IMG/VR virus record: IMGVR_UViG_3300030104_003897
Coordinates: 1 to 35,382 of that record
Direction: 5' to 3' (one strand)
Source of the DNA: a virus
Length of the DNA: 35,382 nt
Of the stretch, positions 27,533 through 32,501 are shown in pieces. The notes under the pieces are model-generated. The model was not told the DNA's origin and made no database searches. It saw only the letters and a program-made list of their open reading frames with translations. The translations under genes were made by a program, and so were the position numbers. Position 1 is the first letter of the stretch. Every line of letters starts with the position of its first letter.

Positions 27533-27679
27533 ATGCACAACCTAATACCGTTCAACCAATTAGCAGGAGAAGAATTTGATACAGATAATGATTCAATCGC
27601 AGATTATTACGAGTGTTTAATCGAATGTGATGAAAGTCAATCAGTTTGTAAACGTATATGTAAGGAGGTTTTAGTTTAA
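27533..27679 (+). CDS. Twin-CX3C 48-residue miniprotein
   Basis: Starts MHNLIPFNQLAGEEFD. The frame continues upstream to an ATG at 27455, but that ATG lies at a late promoter and lacks a ribosome site, while 27533 has GGAGA six bases before it. Cysteines are C28-x3-C32 and C39-x3-C43 with six residues between the pairs (ECLIEC...VCKRIC). This twin-CX3C spacing can lock a helical hairpin through two disulfides or bind a metal ion. The protein is otherwise very acidic. Short cyanophage proteins with DYxxCxxxC and CKxxC motifs are known to me only as uncharacterised. No function assigned. Confidence 0.75.
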   Translation: MHNLIPFNQLAGEEFDTDNDSIADYYECLIECDESQSVCKRICKEVLV

Positions 27680-27756
27680 AACAATTAGACGTTTATCTTA
27701 ACAAACAAATGAACAAGTATCAACATCCACCTTAAGTAAATTCAATCAATAATCGT

Positions 27757-27785
27757 ACCCCTTGACTTTATAGTTGAGGGGTTTT
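27757..27785 (+). terminator. Probable terminator hairpin superimposed on a promoter
   Basis: ACCCCT (27757-27762) pairs with AGGGGT (27777-27782) around a 14-base loop, followed by a short T-run. The loop and 3' arm fall inside the following promoter. Confidence 0.5.
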
Positions 27786-27790
27786 ATAAT
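27762..27790 (+). promoter_or_regulatory. Near-consensus sigma70 promoter
   Basis: TTGACT (27762-27767), a 17-base spacer and TATAAT (27785-27790). Only one base departs from consensus. The ATG at 27813 follows 22 bases after the -10. Confidence 0.8.
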
Positions 27791-27812
27791 CTAAGAGTAT
27801 ATTTTTACAATT

Positions 27813-28076
27813 ATGAGAAGAAAAGCACCCATAGATACTCTCTATGATGAAATGTTAATAATGAGAGACCAATTACTGAATAGAATAGAGTTGTTAGAGA
27901 GTGATGTAGATATATTAACACAAGAAAATATGGATTATGCAAAGCAAATGTATAACTTAGAGAACTATTTGGAAGACCGTATAGATACTATGTTAGAACA
28001 TATAACAAATCTTAATAATAGTGAAGGATTTAGAAGCAGCAAAGAAACTAATCAAACAATCAAAGAAACATCCTGA
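27813..28076 (+). CDS. Small coiled-coil protein
   Basis: 87 residues, MRRKAPIDTLYDEML then a nearly continuous heptad-like helix (LLNRIELLESDVDILTQENMDYAKQ, LENYLEDRIDTMLEHI) to about residue 67. The tail is polar and Ser/Lys/Thr rich and overlaps the next gene by 56 bases. It is driven by the near-consensus promoter just upstream; there is no Shine-Dalgarno site. It resembles a small coiled-coil protein common in cyanophages, function unknown. Dimerisation is inferred. Confidence 0.75.
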   Translation: MRRKAPIDTLYDEMLIMRDQLLNRIELLESDVDILTQENMDYAKQMYNLENYLEDRIDTMLEHITNLNNSEGFRSSKETNQTIKETS

Positions 28077-28179
28077 ATGGTACACGACAGATGAGGTAAA
28101 GTATGCTAAAATAGCAAAGAAGAGACTAAAACAAGAGAAGAAGGATGCCAAACGACAGTCTAAAGGTCAATCAAAATGA
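28021..28179 (+). CDS. 52-residue lysine-rich protein (GTG start, overlapping)
   Basis: Starts at GTG 28021 inside the end of the coiled-coil gene, in another frame: MKDLEAAKKLIKQSKKHPEW, then YTTDEVKYAKIAKKRLKQEKK. A helix, a short HPEWYT turn and a second helix, about 20 lysines and arginines. The KHPEWYT..EV motif recurs in small proteins of cyanophages, which supports the frame and the long overlap. It could bind nucleic acid by charge; that is inference. Confidence 0.65.
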   Translation: MKDLEAAKKLIKQSKKHPEWYTTDEVKYAKIAKKRLKQEKKDAKRQSKGQSK

Positions 28180-28309
28180 TGATGGAACATTCAAGGTAGA
28201 ATGGGACAAACAAGACCCTAATTGGGCATTTTTAAATGAACTTACTTCTGAACAAATAGAACAACTGATTCAACAAATAGTAAAGGAGGATCAAAATGGA
28301 AGACAATGA
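28145..28309 (+). CDS. 54-residue small protein (EWDKxDPxW...FLNELT type)
   Basis: ATG 28145 lies inside the previous gene in another frame and has a purine-rich GAGAAG stretch just upstream. The protein reads MPNDSLKVNQNDDGTFKVEW, then DKQDPNWAFLNELTSEQIEQ: a strand followed by an amphipathic helix. This motif occurs in small uncharacterised cyanophage proteins. It ends 14 bases into the next gene. Confidence 0.7.
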   Translation: MPNDSLKVNQNDDGTFKVEWDKQDPNWAFLNELTSEQIEQLIQQIVKEDQNGRQ

Positions 28310-28538
28310 CCTTAAAAGTTATGCTTTGGACAATCTTAAAGCATGGGTAGAGGAGGCAATTGACAGTGATGTAACTCCAGAAGAGTTATATAATACTATA
28401 AGGACTACTGTGGTTGATAGGATAACATATCATCAAGTATGTGCCAAACATTCACAAGACATATTAGAGTTATTATCAAATAGTTCTACATATTCATTGA
28501 AAAGAACAAGAGTGGGTAAAGACCTTGATGTGATATAA
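28296..28538 (+). CDS. Small helical protein of unknown function
   Basis: 80 residues. A strong Shine-Dalgarno AAGGAGG lies six bases before the ATG. Mostly helical: LKSYALDNLKAWVEEAI, TPEELYNTIRTTVVDRITYH, AKHSQDILELL. Resembles small cyanophage proteins with a YALDNLK..V opening, function unknown. Last of four overlapping genes from the promoter at 27762. Confidence 0.75.
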   Translation: MEDNDLKSYALDNLKAWVEEAIDSDVTPEELYNTIRTTVVDRITYHQVCAKHSQDILELLSNSSTYSLKRTRVGKDLDVI

Positions 28539-28603
28539 AGTATTAAGTTATACCAACGCATTATAAAGAGATTATTAAATTTATAGATAAAACATATAAC
28601 TAA

Positions 28604-28612
28604 TGTTATACT
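28604..28612 (+). promoter_or_regulatory. Possible extended -10 promoter
   Basis: TGTTATACT fits TGnTATAAT with one mismatch; TAGATA 17 bases upstream is a weak -35 (4 of 6). It precedes the ATG at 28634 by 21 bases. Confidence 0.45.
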
Positions 28613-28633
28613 TTCAACACATTCAGGAGAACT

Positions 28634-28852
28634 ATGCTTAATTTAGACGAACGATACCATGACTATCTGCATGGTAGTAAGAAATTGAGAATTGATGGCA
28701 TAGATGAACAAGTAGTTGCGTATGGATATACTGACGATGGAAGTAGTATTGATGGATATTACTTGACAACTAAAAATTATCAATTAAAATACAACTTACA
28801 AGGAGTATTTCTTCGTATGAAAGCATTACGAGAATTTGCGAGTACGAGATAA
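28634..28852 (+). CDS. Small protein of unknown function
   Basis: 72 residues: MLNLDERYHDYLHGSKKLRI then DGIDEQVVAYGYTDDGSSID, a YYLTTKNYQLKYNL strand pair and a short basic helix. GGAGA lies four bases before the ATG. The core looks like a small all-beta fold. No known family. Its stop overlaps the beginning of the late promoter of the CP12-like gene. Confidence 0.7.
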   Translation: MLNLDERYHDYLHGSKKLRIDGIDEQVVAYGYTDDGSSIDGYYLTTKNYQLKYNLQGVFLRMKALREFASTR

Positions 28853-28858
28853 TAAATA
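28851..28858 (+). promoter_or_regulatory. T4-like late promoter (AATAAATA)
   Basis: AATAAATA matches NATAAATA exactly and lies 25 bases before the ATG at 28884. It also argues against a TTG at 28836 as the start of the CP12-like gene. Confidence 0.7.
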
Positions 28859-28883
28859 CTCATATACACATTACATTTCGATT

Positions 28884-29153
28884 ATGACTACCAAAACTCC
28901 AGATCACAACTTAGAGCATGAGGTATATCTTGATCCTAAAGATCATAAGGAACATATCAATCATGGTATGATTGAATATAGTGAAGCAGATTTAGAAATG
29001 CACAATGATGCCTTCCATGCACATAGTGAAGAAGAAGTAGACAAGAATGATGGTGCTATCAATGATTGGCACACCAGGCATGAGGATAAGGGGTTAGAAG
29101 TATATTGTGATAATCATCCTGACGCATTAGAGTGTAGAGTGTATGATGACTAG
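28884..29153 (+). CDS. cp12: CP12-like protein (Calvin-cycle inhibitor type)
   Basis: 89 residues from ATG 28884. The C-terminus, residues 72-89, reads EVYCDNHPDALECRVYDD: the C-x8-C pair with the central proline and the final ECRVYDD are the signature of CP12, the small disordered protein that in cyanobacteria binds GAPDH and then PRK and shuts off the Calvin cycle. Cyanophages are known to carry CP12 and to use it to steer host carbon toward the pentose phosphate pathway. The N-terminal cysteine pair of host CP12 is absent; instead the first 66 residues are rich in His (10) and acidic residues. So GAPDH binding by the C-terminus is likely, full PRK complex formation less certain. A late promoter precedes it and a terminator follows 22 bases after the stop. 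Confidence 0.82.
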   Translation: MTTKTPDHNLEHEVYLDPKDHKEHINHGMIEYSEADLEMHNDAFHAHSEEEVDKNDGAINDWHTRHEDKGLEVYCDNHPDALECRVYDD

Positions 29154-29175
29154 GACAGTTTAACAAGTGTAACAA

Positions 29176-29199
29176 GACCCCTATACAGGGGTCTTTTTT
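29176..29199 (+). terminator. Rho-independent terminator after the CP12-like gene
   Basis: GACCCC (29176-29181) pairs with GGGGTC (29188-29193), six-base loop TATACA, then six T. It is almost identical to the hairpin at 24009. Confidence 0.85.
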
Positions 29200-29200
29200 A

Positions 29201-29209
29201 TGGTATTAT
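29201..29209 (+). promoter_or_regulatory. Extended -10 promoter for leader RNA 1
   Basis: TGGTATTAT (TGn plus TATTAT, one mismatch). The downstream overlapping TATAAATG (29209-29216) is one base away from the late consensus TATAAATA. The same 17-base sequence TGGTATTATATAAATGT recurs at 30017. Confidence 0.6.
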
Positions 29210-29215
29210 ATAAAT

Positions 29216-29542
29216 GTGGAAAACAAACGAGGTTCTCAACTACTCTGACACGCACCAAAACTCCCATCTATGGGTGAGGTTCTAAAAGCAAGAAGCAGAG
29301 ACATGACGTTGGGGTAATCATACACAGAATACCGTCCTCAGTTTTGTTTTCCTTCACCATTTGGGCAAGGATCTATGGTTGTCTCTGTTCAGCAGAGAAA
29401 TTACGTCCTGTAAGTCCTTTACGAGGAGATGGATGTGCCTCTCGGTTCGCAACCGAAGAAAGAACTAACATCCCACGTGTTTTTTTCAGGCAGACACGAT
29501 TGAAACAACTTATGGTTGATAACAGTATCACGTTGTAAGTCC
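29216..29542 (+). ncRNA. Candidate structured leader RNA 1 (upstream of the ArdA-like gene)
   Basis: There is no credible gene between 29154 and 29581, yet the stretch is less AT-rich than its surroundings and full of complementary segments. GGAAAACAAACGAGG (29218-29232) can pair with 29336-29352 (CCTC at its start, TTTGTTTTCC at its end): 15 base pairs with two single-base bulges, beginning right at the expected transcript start. Further helices: CTCTG 29243/CAGAG 29296; CCCA/TGGG at 29263-29274; TCTCTG/CAGAGA 29382-29398; GGATGT 29431/ACATCC 29468 enclosing TCGGTT/AACCGA 29442-29456; CGTGT/ACACG 29476-29498; ACAAC 29505/GTTGT 29532. It ends with GTTGTAAGTCC, 39 bases before the ATG at 29582. 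It may be a riboswitch-like leader or a separate small RNA; no Rfam family recognised. Confidence 0.6.
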
Positions 29543-29581
29543 TGACTCATTCTCACATATTCATTCTATTCACTTTTTAAA

Positions 29582-29980
29582 ATGACAACAATGACAGAAG
29601 AAACCAAAGAACTTCTTGAAGATGTTATGGATGAAGAACTCGCATTAGAGTTTATCAAAGAGCATGGTGAAGAGAAGTTTGGTGAATACTATGAACAGTA
29701 TGAAACATTAGTGAGTGATTATGGTCAAGGGTTAGTGGATGAGTATGTAGAGGATTATGGTACAAATGGTATTGAGTACTTTGAAGATTCCTATCAGGGT
29801 GAATATGAGAGTGGAGCAGATTTTGCCGCACAAACGACATCAGACTGTGGTTATATTTCAAGAGATATGCCAAGTTGGGTTGAGATAGATTGGGCAGCAA
29901 CGTGGGAGAATCTATCCTATGATTATACAGAGATTATCATGCCTAATAACAGGGTTGCCATTTTCTCAAACAATTATTAA
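29582..29980 (+). CDS. ArdA-like antirestriction protein
   Basis: 132 residues, extremely acidic: by my count 33 Asp/Glu against 5 Lys/Arg. Residues 71-82 (YQGEYESGADFA) and 99-115 (WVEIDWAATWENLSYDY) match the conserved core of ArdA-type antirestriction proteins, which imitate bent B-form DNA and block type I restriction-modification enzymes. It is shorter than plasmid ArdA (about 165 residues); the N-terminal part is a negatively charged helical region without match to known ArdA. The start is ATG 29582; ATG 29591 is also possible, neither has a Shine-Dalgarno site. It follows a long structured leader, so expression may be RNA-controlled. Together with the DNA methyltransferase it suggests anti-restriction functions; inhibition here is inferred. 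Confidence 0.75.
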   Translation: MTTMTEETKELLEDVMDEELALEFIKEHGEEKFGEYYEQYETLVSDYGQGLVDEYVEDYGTNGIEYFEDSYQGEYESGADFAAQTTSDCGYISRDMPSWVEIDWAATWENLSYDYTEIIMPNNRVAIFSNNY

Positions 29981-29981
29981 A

Positions 29982-30008
29982 CTGGCACACATGGGGTTGC
30001 CAGACCCC
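29982..30008 (+). terminator. Competing hairpins after the ArdA-like gene (possible terminator)
   Basis: CTGGCA (29982-29987) can pair with TGCCAG (29998-30003), or GGGGT (29993-29997) with ACCCC (30004-30008). The two pairings exclude each other. No T-run follows, so termination is uncertain. The position matches the hairpins of the other intergenic cassettes. Confidence 0.4.
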
Positions 30009-30016
30009 CTCAAAAC

Positions 30017-30025
30017 TGGTATTAT
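30017..30025 (+). promoter_or_regulatory. Extended -10 promoter for leader RNA 2
   Basis: TGGTATTAT, the same sequence as at 29201, followed by the overlapping TATAAATG at 30025-30032. Confidence 0.6.
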
Positions 30026-30031
30026 ATAAAT

Positions 30032-30304
30032 GTTGAGACAAGGGTTCAATCATTTTGGATACGGCATACCAGCAATGGTACACTCCTTATATGATTACTT
30101 GATTCAACTGCTCTAATCTCCTTGTAGTTTCAGGATTAGGGGCGATAGGAAACTACACAGTGGGCAAACGCAAGGCAGGGGTGAGTAACAATTCAGGAGC
30201 ATCTTAGATTGCATACTGTGGATAACTACTCTTTGTGTTTGGAGACCTCTTGTACTGCTGATGTCTTAGGACATCTGAAAAGACAGTTTTGAAGTTGTAA
30301 GTCC
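30032..30304 (+). ncRNA. Candidate structured leader RNA 2 with H-type pseudoknot
   Basis: No gene is visible between 29981 and 30335. UACCA-GCAA-UGGUA (30067-30080) is a perfect stem with a GNRA tetraloop. CTAATC (30113-30118) pairs with GATTAG (30134-30139), and TGTAGTTTC (30123-30131) pairs over 9 bases with GAAACTACA (30149-30157). The two helices interleave, which gives the layout of an H-type pseudoknot with loops of 4, 2 and 9 bases. GATGTC-TTAG-GACATC (30260-30275) is a perfect hairpin; CAGT 30158/ACTG 30215 may close a larger domain. The stretch ends with GTTGTAAGTCC (30294-30304), as in leader RNA 1, and an ATG follows 31 bases later. Function unknown; no Rfam family recognised. Confidence 0.6.
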
Positions 30305-30335
30305 CACACCCTTTGTAAACGACACTATTATTATC

Positions 30336-30449
30336 ATGTCACCTAATTTCGCAGAATTCCTTTTGGACACTACCAACAATGGTAATGAGATACTATCAGT
30401 CCTTGAGGACATTGTAGAGGTAGTAGAGACAGGAGGAACCGATCTGTAA
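30336..30449 (+). CDS. 37-residue small protein downstream of leader RNA 2
   Basis: MSPNFAEFLLDTTNNGNEIL then SVLEDIVEVVETGGTDL. One acidic amphipathic helix with no cysteines. No Shine-Dalgarno site. The codon pattern, the position between a leader RNA and a terminator, and the absence of any other frame support it, but it is short. Function not recognised. Confidence 0.55.
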   Translation: MSPNFAEFLLDTTNNGNEILSVLEDIVEVVETGGTDL

Positions 30450-30471
30450 GACAGTTATTAAAGTGGTACAA

Positions 30472-30494
30472 GACCTCTTCACAGGGGTCTTTTT
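30472..30494 (+). terminator. Rho-independent terminator
   Basis: GACCTC (30472-30477) pairs with GGGGTC (30484-30489) with one T-G wobble and a six-base loop, followed by five T. Preceded by the conserved GACAG...AGTGGTACAA motif. Confidence 0.8.
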
Positions 30495-30496
30495 AT

Positions 30497-30505
30497 TGCT
30501 ATAAT
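30497..30505 (+). promoter_or_regulatory. Extended -10 promoter
   Basis: TGCTATAAT, a perfect extended -10 identical to that before the helicase. The next ATG is at 30536, preceded by AGGAG. Confidence 0.75.
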
Positions 30506-30535
30506 ATAAGAGTAAACAAAACAGGAGCATTTCTT

Positions 30536-30973
30536 ATGACTGCAACACCAGTTCAAACAACACTGGAAGAGAGAGTTCTTGGATGGACAGAAGGACTATG
30601 TAATTCTTTGACTGAGAATTACAAGCAACATTCAATAAGAATGTATCAAACAGGTGAATCTGAGTATTCTAGAAAGCAGTTGGAAAGTGTAGAGAATGGC
30701 ACATGGAAAGGCATGAAATTTGTTATAAAGAATGGTAGAAAGTATTATAAAATTATGCAACACGACTTCGATACATTTCAAGATAGAAATGAATATAGAG
30801 AAGGAGGTGTTCATGCCTTTGTTGATAAGAAAACAGGTGAAGTTTACAAACCTGCATCATATAATTCACCAGCAAAGTATGTAAGATTTGATTTAAGAAT
30901 CATTAGAGATCGTGCATTATTACATGATTCACAATTCACAGGATGGGCAGGTGGTTATCTTTATATTAGATAA
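30536..30973 (+). CDS. Phage protein of unknown function (HAFVDKKTGEVYKPAS type)
   Basis: 145 residues. AGGAG lies nine bases before the ATG. The N-terminal half is helical and charged. The C-terminal half contains KYYKIMQHD, then GGVHAFVDKKTGEVYKPASY and PAKYVRFDLR, ending in FTGWAGGYLYIR. This strand-rich motif with GEVYKPA and the terminal GGYLY is common in uncharacterised marine phage proteins, which supports a conserved gene. No enzyme motif was identified. It has its own terminator-separated promoter and leads a run of small genes to 32418. Confidence 0.75.
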   Translation: MTATPVQTTLEERVLGWTEGLCNSLTENYKQHSIRMYQTGESEYSRKQLESVENGTWKGMKFVIKNGRKYYKIMQHDFDTFQDRNEYREGGVHAFVDKKTGEVYKPASYNSPAKYVRFDLRIIRDRALLHDSQFTGWAGGYLYIR

Positions 30974-31011
30974 TCATCCCCACAAATTGTAAACCTTCGA
31001 TACCATTTATT

Positions 31012-31203
31012 ATGCAAATTACTACCAACAAACTTGACTTTCTATCTAATGTATTAGAGGATTTCTGTGATTTACACAAAATCAAATTGATGTCAGCAGA
31101 TGATATTTTATATGGAAGTTACAGAGACAAATTAACATCATATCAAATATCATGGTTGGAACAATATATCAATGTATGGGACATTATTCAGGAGGTAGAT
31201 TAA
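31012..31203 (+). CDS. Small helical protein of unknown function
   Basis: 63 residues: MQITTNKLDFLSNVLEDFCD, then LHKIKLMSADDILYGS and LTSYQISWLEQYINVWDII. Predicted all-helical. The motifs KLMSADDIL and LTSYQ..WL..Y...WD recur in small cyanophage proteins, function unknown. The stop TAA shares one base with the next ATG. Confidence 0.75.
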   Translation: MQITTNKLDFLSNVLEDFCDLHKIKLMSADDILYGSYRDKLTSYQISWLEQYINVWDIIQEVD

Positions 31204-31415
31204 TGAGTGAAGACTTAAATCGTATGCACTCAGTAACATTAACTGAGGGACAAATCTCTACAATTCTTTATGTTTTGGAAGGATACATTCAAGGATCTGA
31301 TGAATATCATTTCAATGATGATTTCACTAGGGATGTTGATAAGATTTTTGAGGAATTGGAGGGTGTTACCGACCAAACTTTCTTAGATGTAAACAACACT
31401 GGAGGTAAGTATTAA
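31203..31415 (+). CDS. Small helical protein of unknown function
   Basis: 70 residues starting MSEDLNRMHSVTLTEGQIST. The frame is open to 31152 but only as a shadow of the previous gene; ATG 31203 overlaps its stop (TAATG) and has AGGAGGT six bases upstream. Mostly helical, with LTEGQISTILYVLEGYIQGSD as the main segment. No motif recognised. Confidence 0.8.
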   Translation: MSEDLNRMHSVTLTEGQISTILYVLEGYIQGSDEYHFNDDFTRDVDKIFEELEGVTDQTFLDVNNTGGKY

Positions 31416-31594
31416 TGGCATATCATCACGAATGGTCACAATCTTACATGAAAGATTATCAATTAACATTTGAAGAACACCACATGAATAATGAGTGGTT
31501 CAATAATATGCTCTCTATGTTAAAACCAGAGGGTGAACTTTATGTCCCATTGTTAAACAAATCATTCAACAAATTAGGAGAAGAAGTATGTTAG
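31415..31594 (+). CDS. 59-residue small protein (LYVPLLNKSFNKLGEEV type)
   Basis: ATG 31415 overlaps the previous TAA by one base and has GGAGG upstream. It reads MAYHHEWSQSYMKDYQLTFE, a helix, then LKPEGELYVPLLNKSFNKLG. The C-terminal GELYVPxLxKSFNKxGEE motif is common in small marine phage proteins, function unknown. His- and aromatic-rich N-terminus. Overlaps the next gene by seven bases. Confidence 0.75.
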   Translation: MAYHHEWSQSYMKDYQLTFEEHHMNNEWFNNMLSMLKPEGELYVPLLNKSFNKLGEEVC

Positions 31595-31671
31595 TCTATG
31601 TAATTGGATTACTAATGGTAATCACAATCTGTTTATTCGTTTACTATCTTTCACTTTACAACCCAAATTAA
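31588..31671 (+). CDS. 27-residue single-TM peptide
   Basis: MLVYVIGLLMVITICLFVYY then LSLYNPN. Residues 2-22 are one continuous hydrophobic segment. AGGAG lies seven bases before the ATG, and the gene is spliced tightly between its neighbours (seven-base overlap, then two bases to the next ATG). A membrane miniprotein of unknown function. Confidence 0.65.
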   Translation: MLVYVIGLLMVITICLFVYYLSLYNPN

Positions 31672-31673
31672 TT

Positions 31674-31934
31674 ATGAAAAACTACACAGTTACCATTGAT
31701 GTACTAGATGCAGTTTATGATTTTTATCCAGGATTATCAACAGAAGATGCTACGAGAATTGCTGACTTGATTGTTGACAAGTGGGATTATACTGGTGAAT
31801 ATAATAAAGTTGGGGATGATATTACATGGTACGCGGATGCACTAGATATAGATTTGGAAGGTAAAGATGGGGTCGAGATACCACCCGATAACATTTATGT
31901 ACTAGATTCACCTAAGTCTTCTTTATTTCCATGA
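31674..31934 (+). CDS. Small acidic protein of unknown function
   Basis: 86 residues: MKNYTVTIDVLDAVYDFYPG, then LSTEDATRIADLIVDKWDYT and DDITWYADALDIDLEG. A strand, two helices and an acidic tail. Two bases after the previous stop and four-base overlap (ATGA) with the next gene. No family recognised. Confidence 0.7.
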   Translation: MKNYTVTIDVLDAVYDFYPGLSTEDATRIADLIVDKWDYTGEYNKVGDDITWYADALDIDLEGKDGVEIPPDNIYVLDSPKSSLFP

Positions 31935-32122
31935 TTAACACTACTATATCTTTTAAACCGACTACGAGATTTACACGTGCAGGTAAATATGGTAAACATA
32001 TTATGTGTCCTAGTTGTAAATCAATCTCTAAAGTTTATCACTTTAGTTGGTCGGGATTACAATGTCAACATTGTAAAGAATGTATAGATAAATCGTTGTG
32101 GAGTGTTGAACAATGCAAATGA
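31931..32122 (+). CDS. Zinc-ribbon miniprotein
   Basis: 63 residues; ATGA overlap with the previous gene. C26-PS-C29 and C45-QH-C48 form a two-knuckle zinc ribbon spaced 15 residues apart, with KVYHFSWSGLQCQHC between and around them; C51 and C62 are extra. Similar zinc-ribbon miniproteins with a YHFSWS..L.C motif are frequent in cyanophages. It may bind DNA, RNA or a polymerase subunit; no direct evidence. Confidence 0.75.
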   Translation: MINTTISFKPTTRFTRAGKYGKHIMCPSCKSISKVYHFSWSGLQCQHCKECIDKSLWSVEQCK

Positions 32123-32418
32123 ATAATCAAACTAAATTAACATTTGCATTGGAACATATTGCACATCTTGAAGATTACATTGAAAAGAAATCTTCGTTGT
32201 TTGATTCACTATCAACGATCAAGATTGAATTAGAAAAACAACTCAAACTAGAACAAAATAGGAAAACTAAAATGTCACAAACTCCAGAAGATTTAATCGT
32301 TAAATTAACAGAAATTGCCGACAAATTAGGTGGCAATTTGAGTAAACTTACGACTTACAATAGTGCTGGTCGAACATCAAATAAGATTGTAATCGAATAT
32401 AACATAAAAGAGAAATAA
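32113..32418 (+). CDS. Small coiled-coil protein
   Basis: 101 residues. ATG 32113 has GGAG nine bases upstream and overlaps the previous gene by ten bases; ATG 32119, which overlaps the stop as ATGA, is the alternative. Residues about 8-75 look like two helices (LEHIAHLEDYIEKKSSLFDS, TPEDLIVKLTEIADKLGG), the rest is a strand ending in KEK. No family recognised. Confidence 0.65.
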   Translation: MQMNNQTKLTFALEHIAHLEDYIEKKSSLFDSLSTIKIELEKQLKLEQNRKTKMSQTPEDLIVKLTEIADKLGGNLSKLTTYNSAGRTSNKIVIEYNIKEK

Positions 32419-32425
32419 GATGTGA

Positions 32426-32439
32426 CACTTTATAAAGTG
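32426..32439 (+). repeat. 14-bp perfect palindrome
   Basis: CACTTTATAAAGTG is its own reverse complement. It lies just after the coiled-coil gene, in the place where the other intergenic cassettes have GACA...TGGCACA, and may be a degenerate copy of that motif or a binding site for a dimeric regulator. Confidence 0.6.
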
Positions 32440-32501
32440 AACACTAAATCGTTAAATGTTAATGTTTTGGTGTAATATGTAAACAATGTATAACAAATCC
32501 C

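Noticed and set aside
28836-28883. TTG start 28836 for the CP12-like gene
   Set aside because: Includes the late promoter AATAAATA; ATG 28884 restores a normal leader.
29344-29538. 64-residue ORF with TTG start
   Set aside because: Lies in the structured leader RNA, has no ribosome site and an improbable Cys/Arg-rich composition; helices cross it freely.
30040-30055. T-loop-like GGGTTCAATC suggesting a tRNA
   Set aside because: No acceptor stem or anticodon arm can be built around it.
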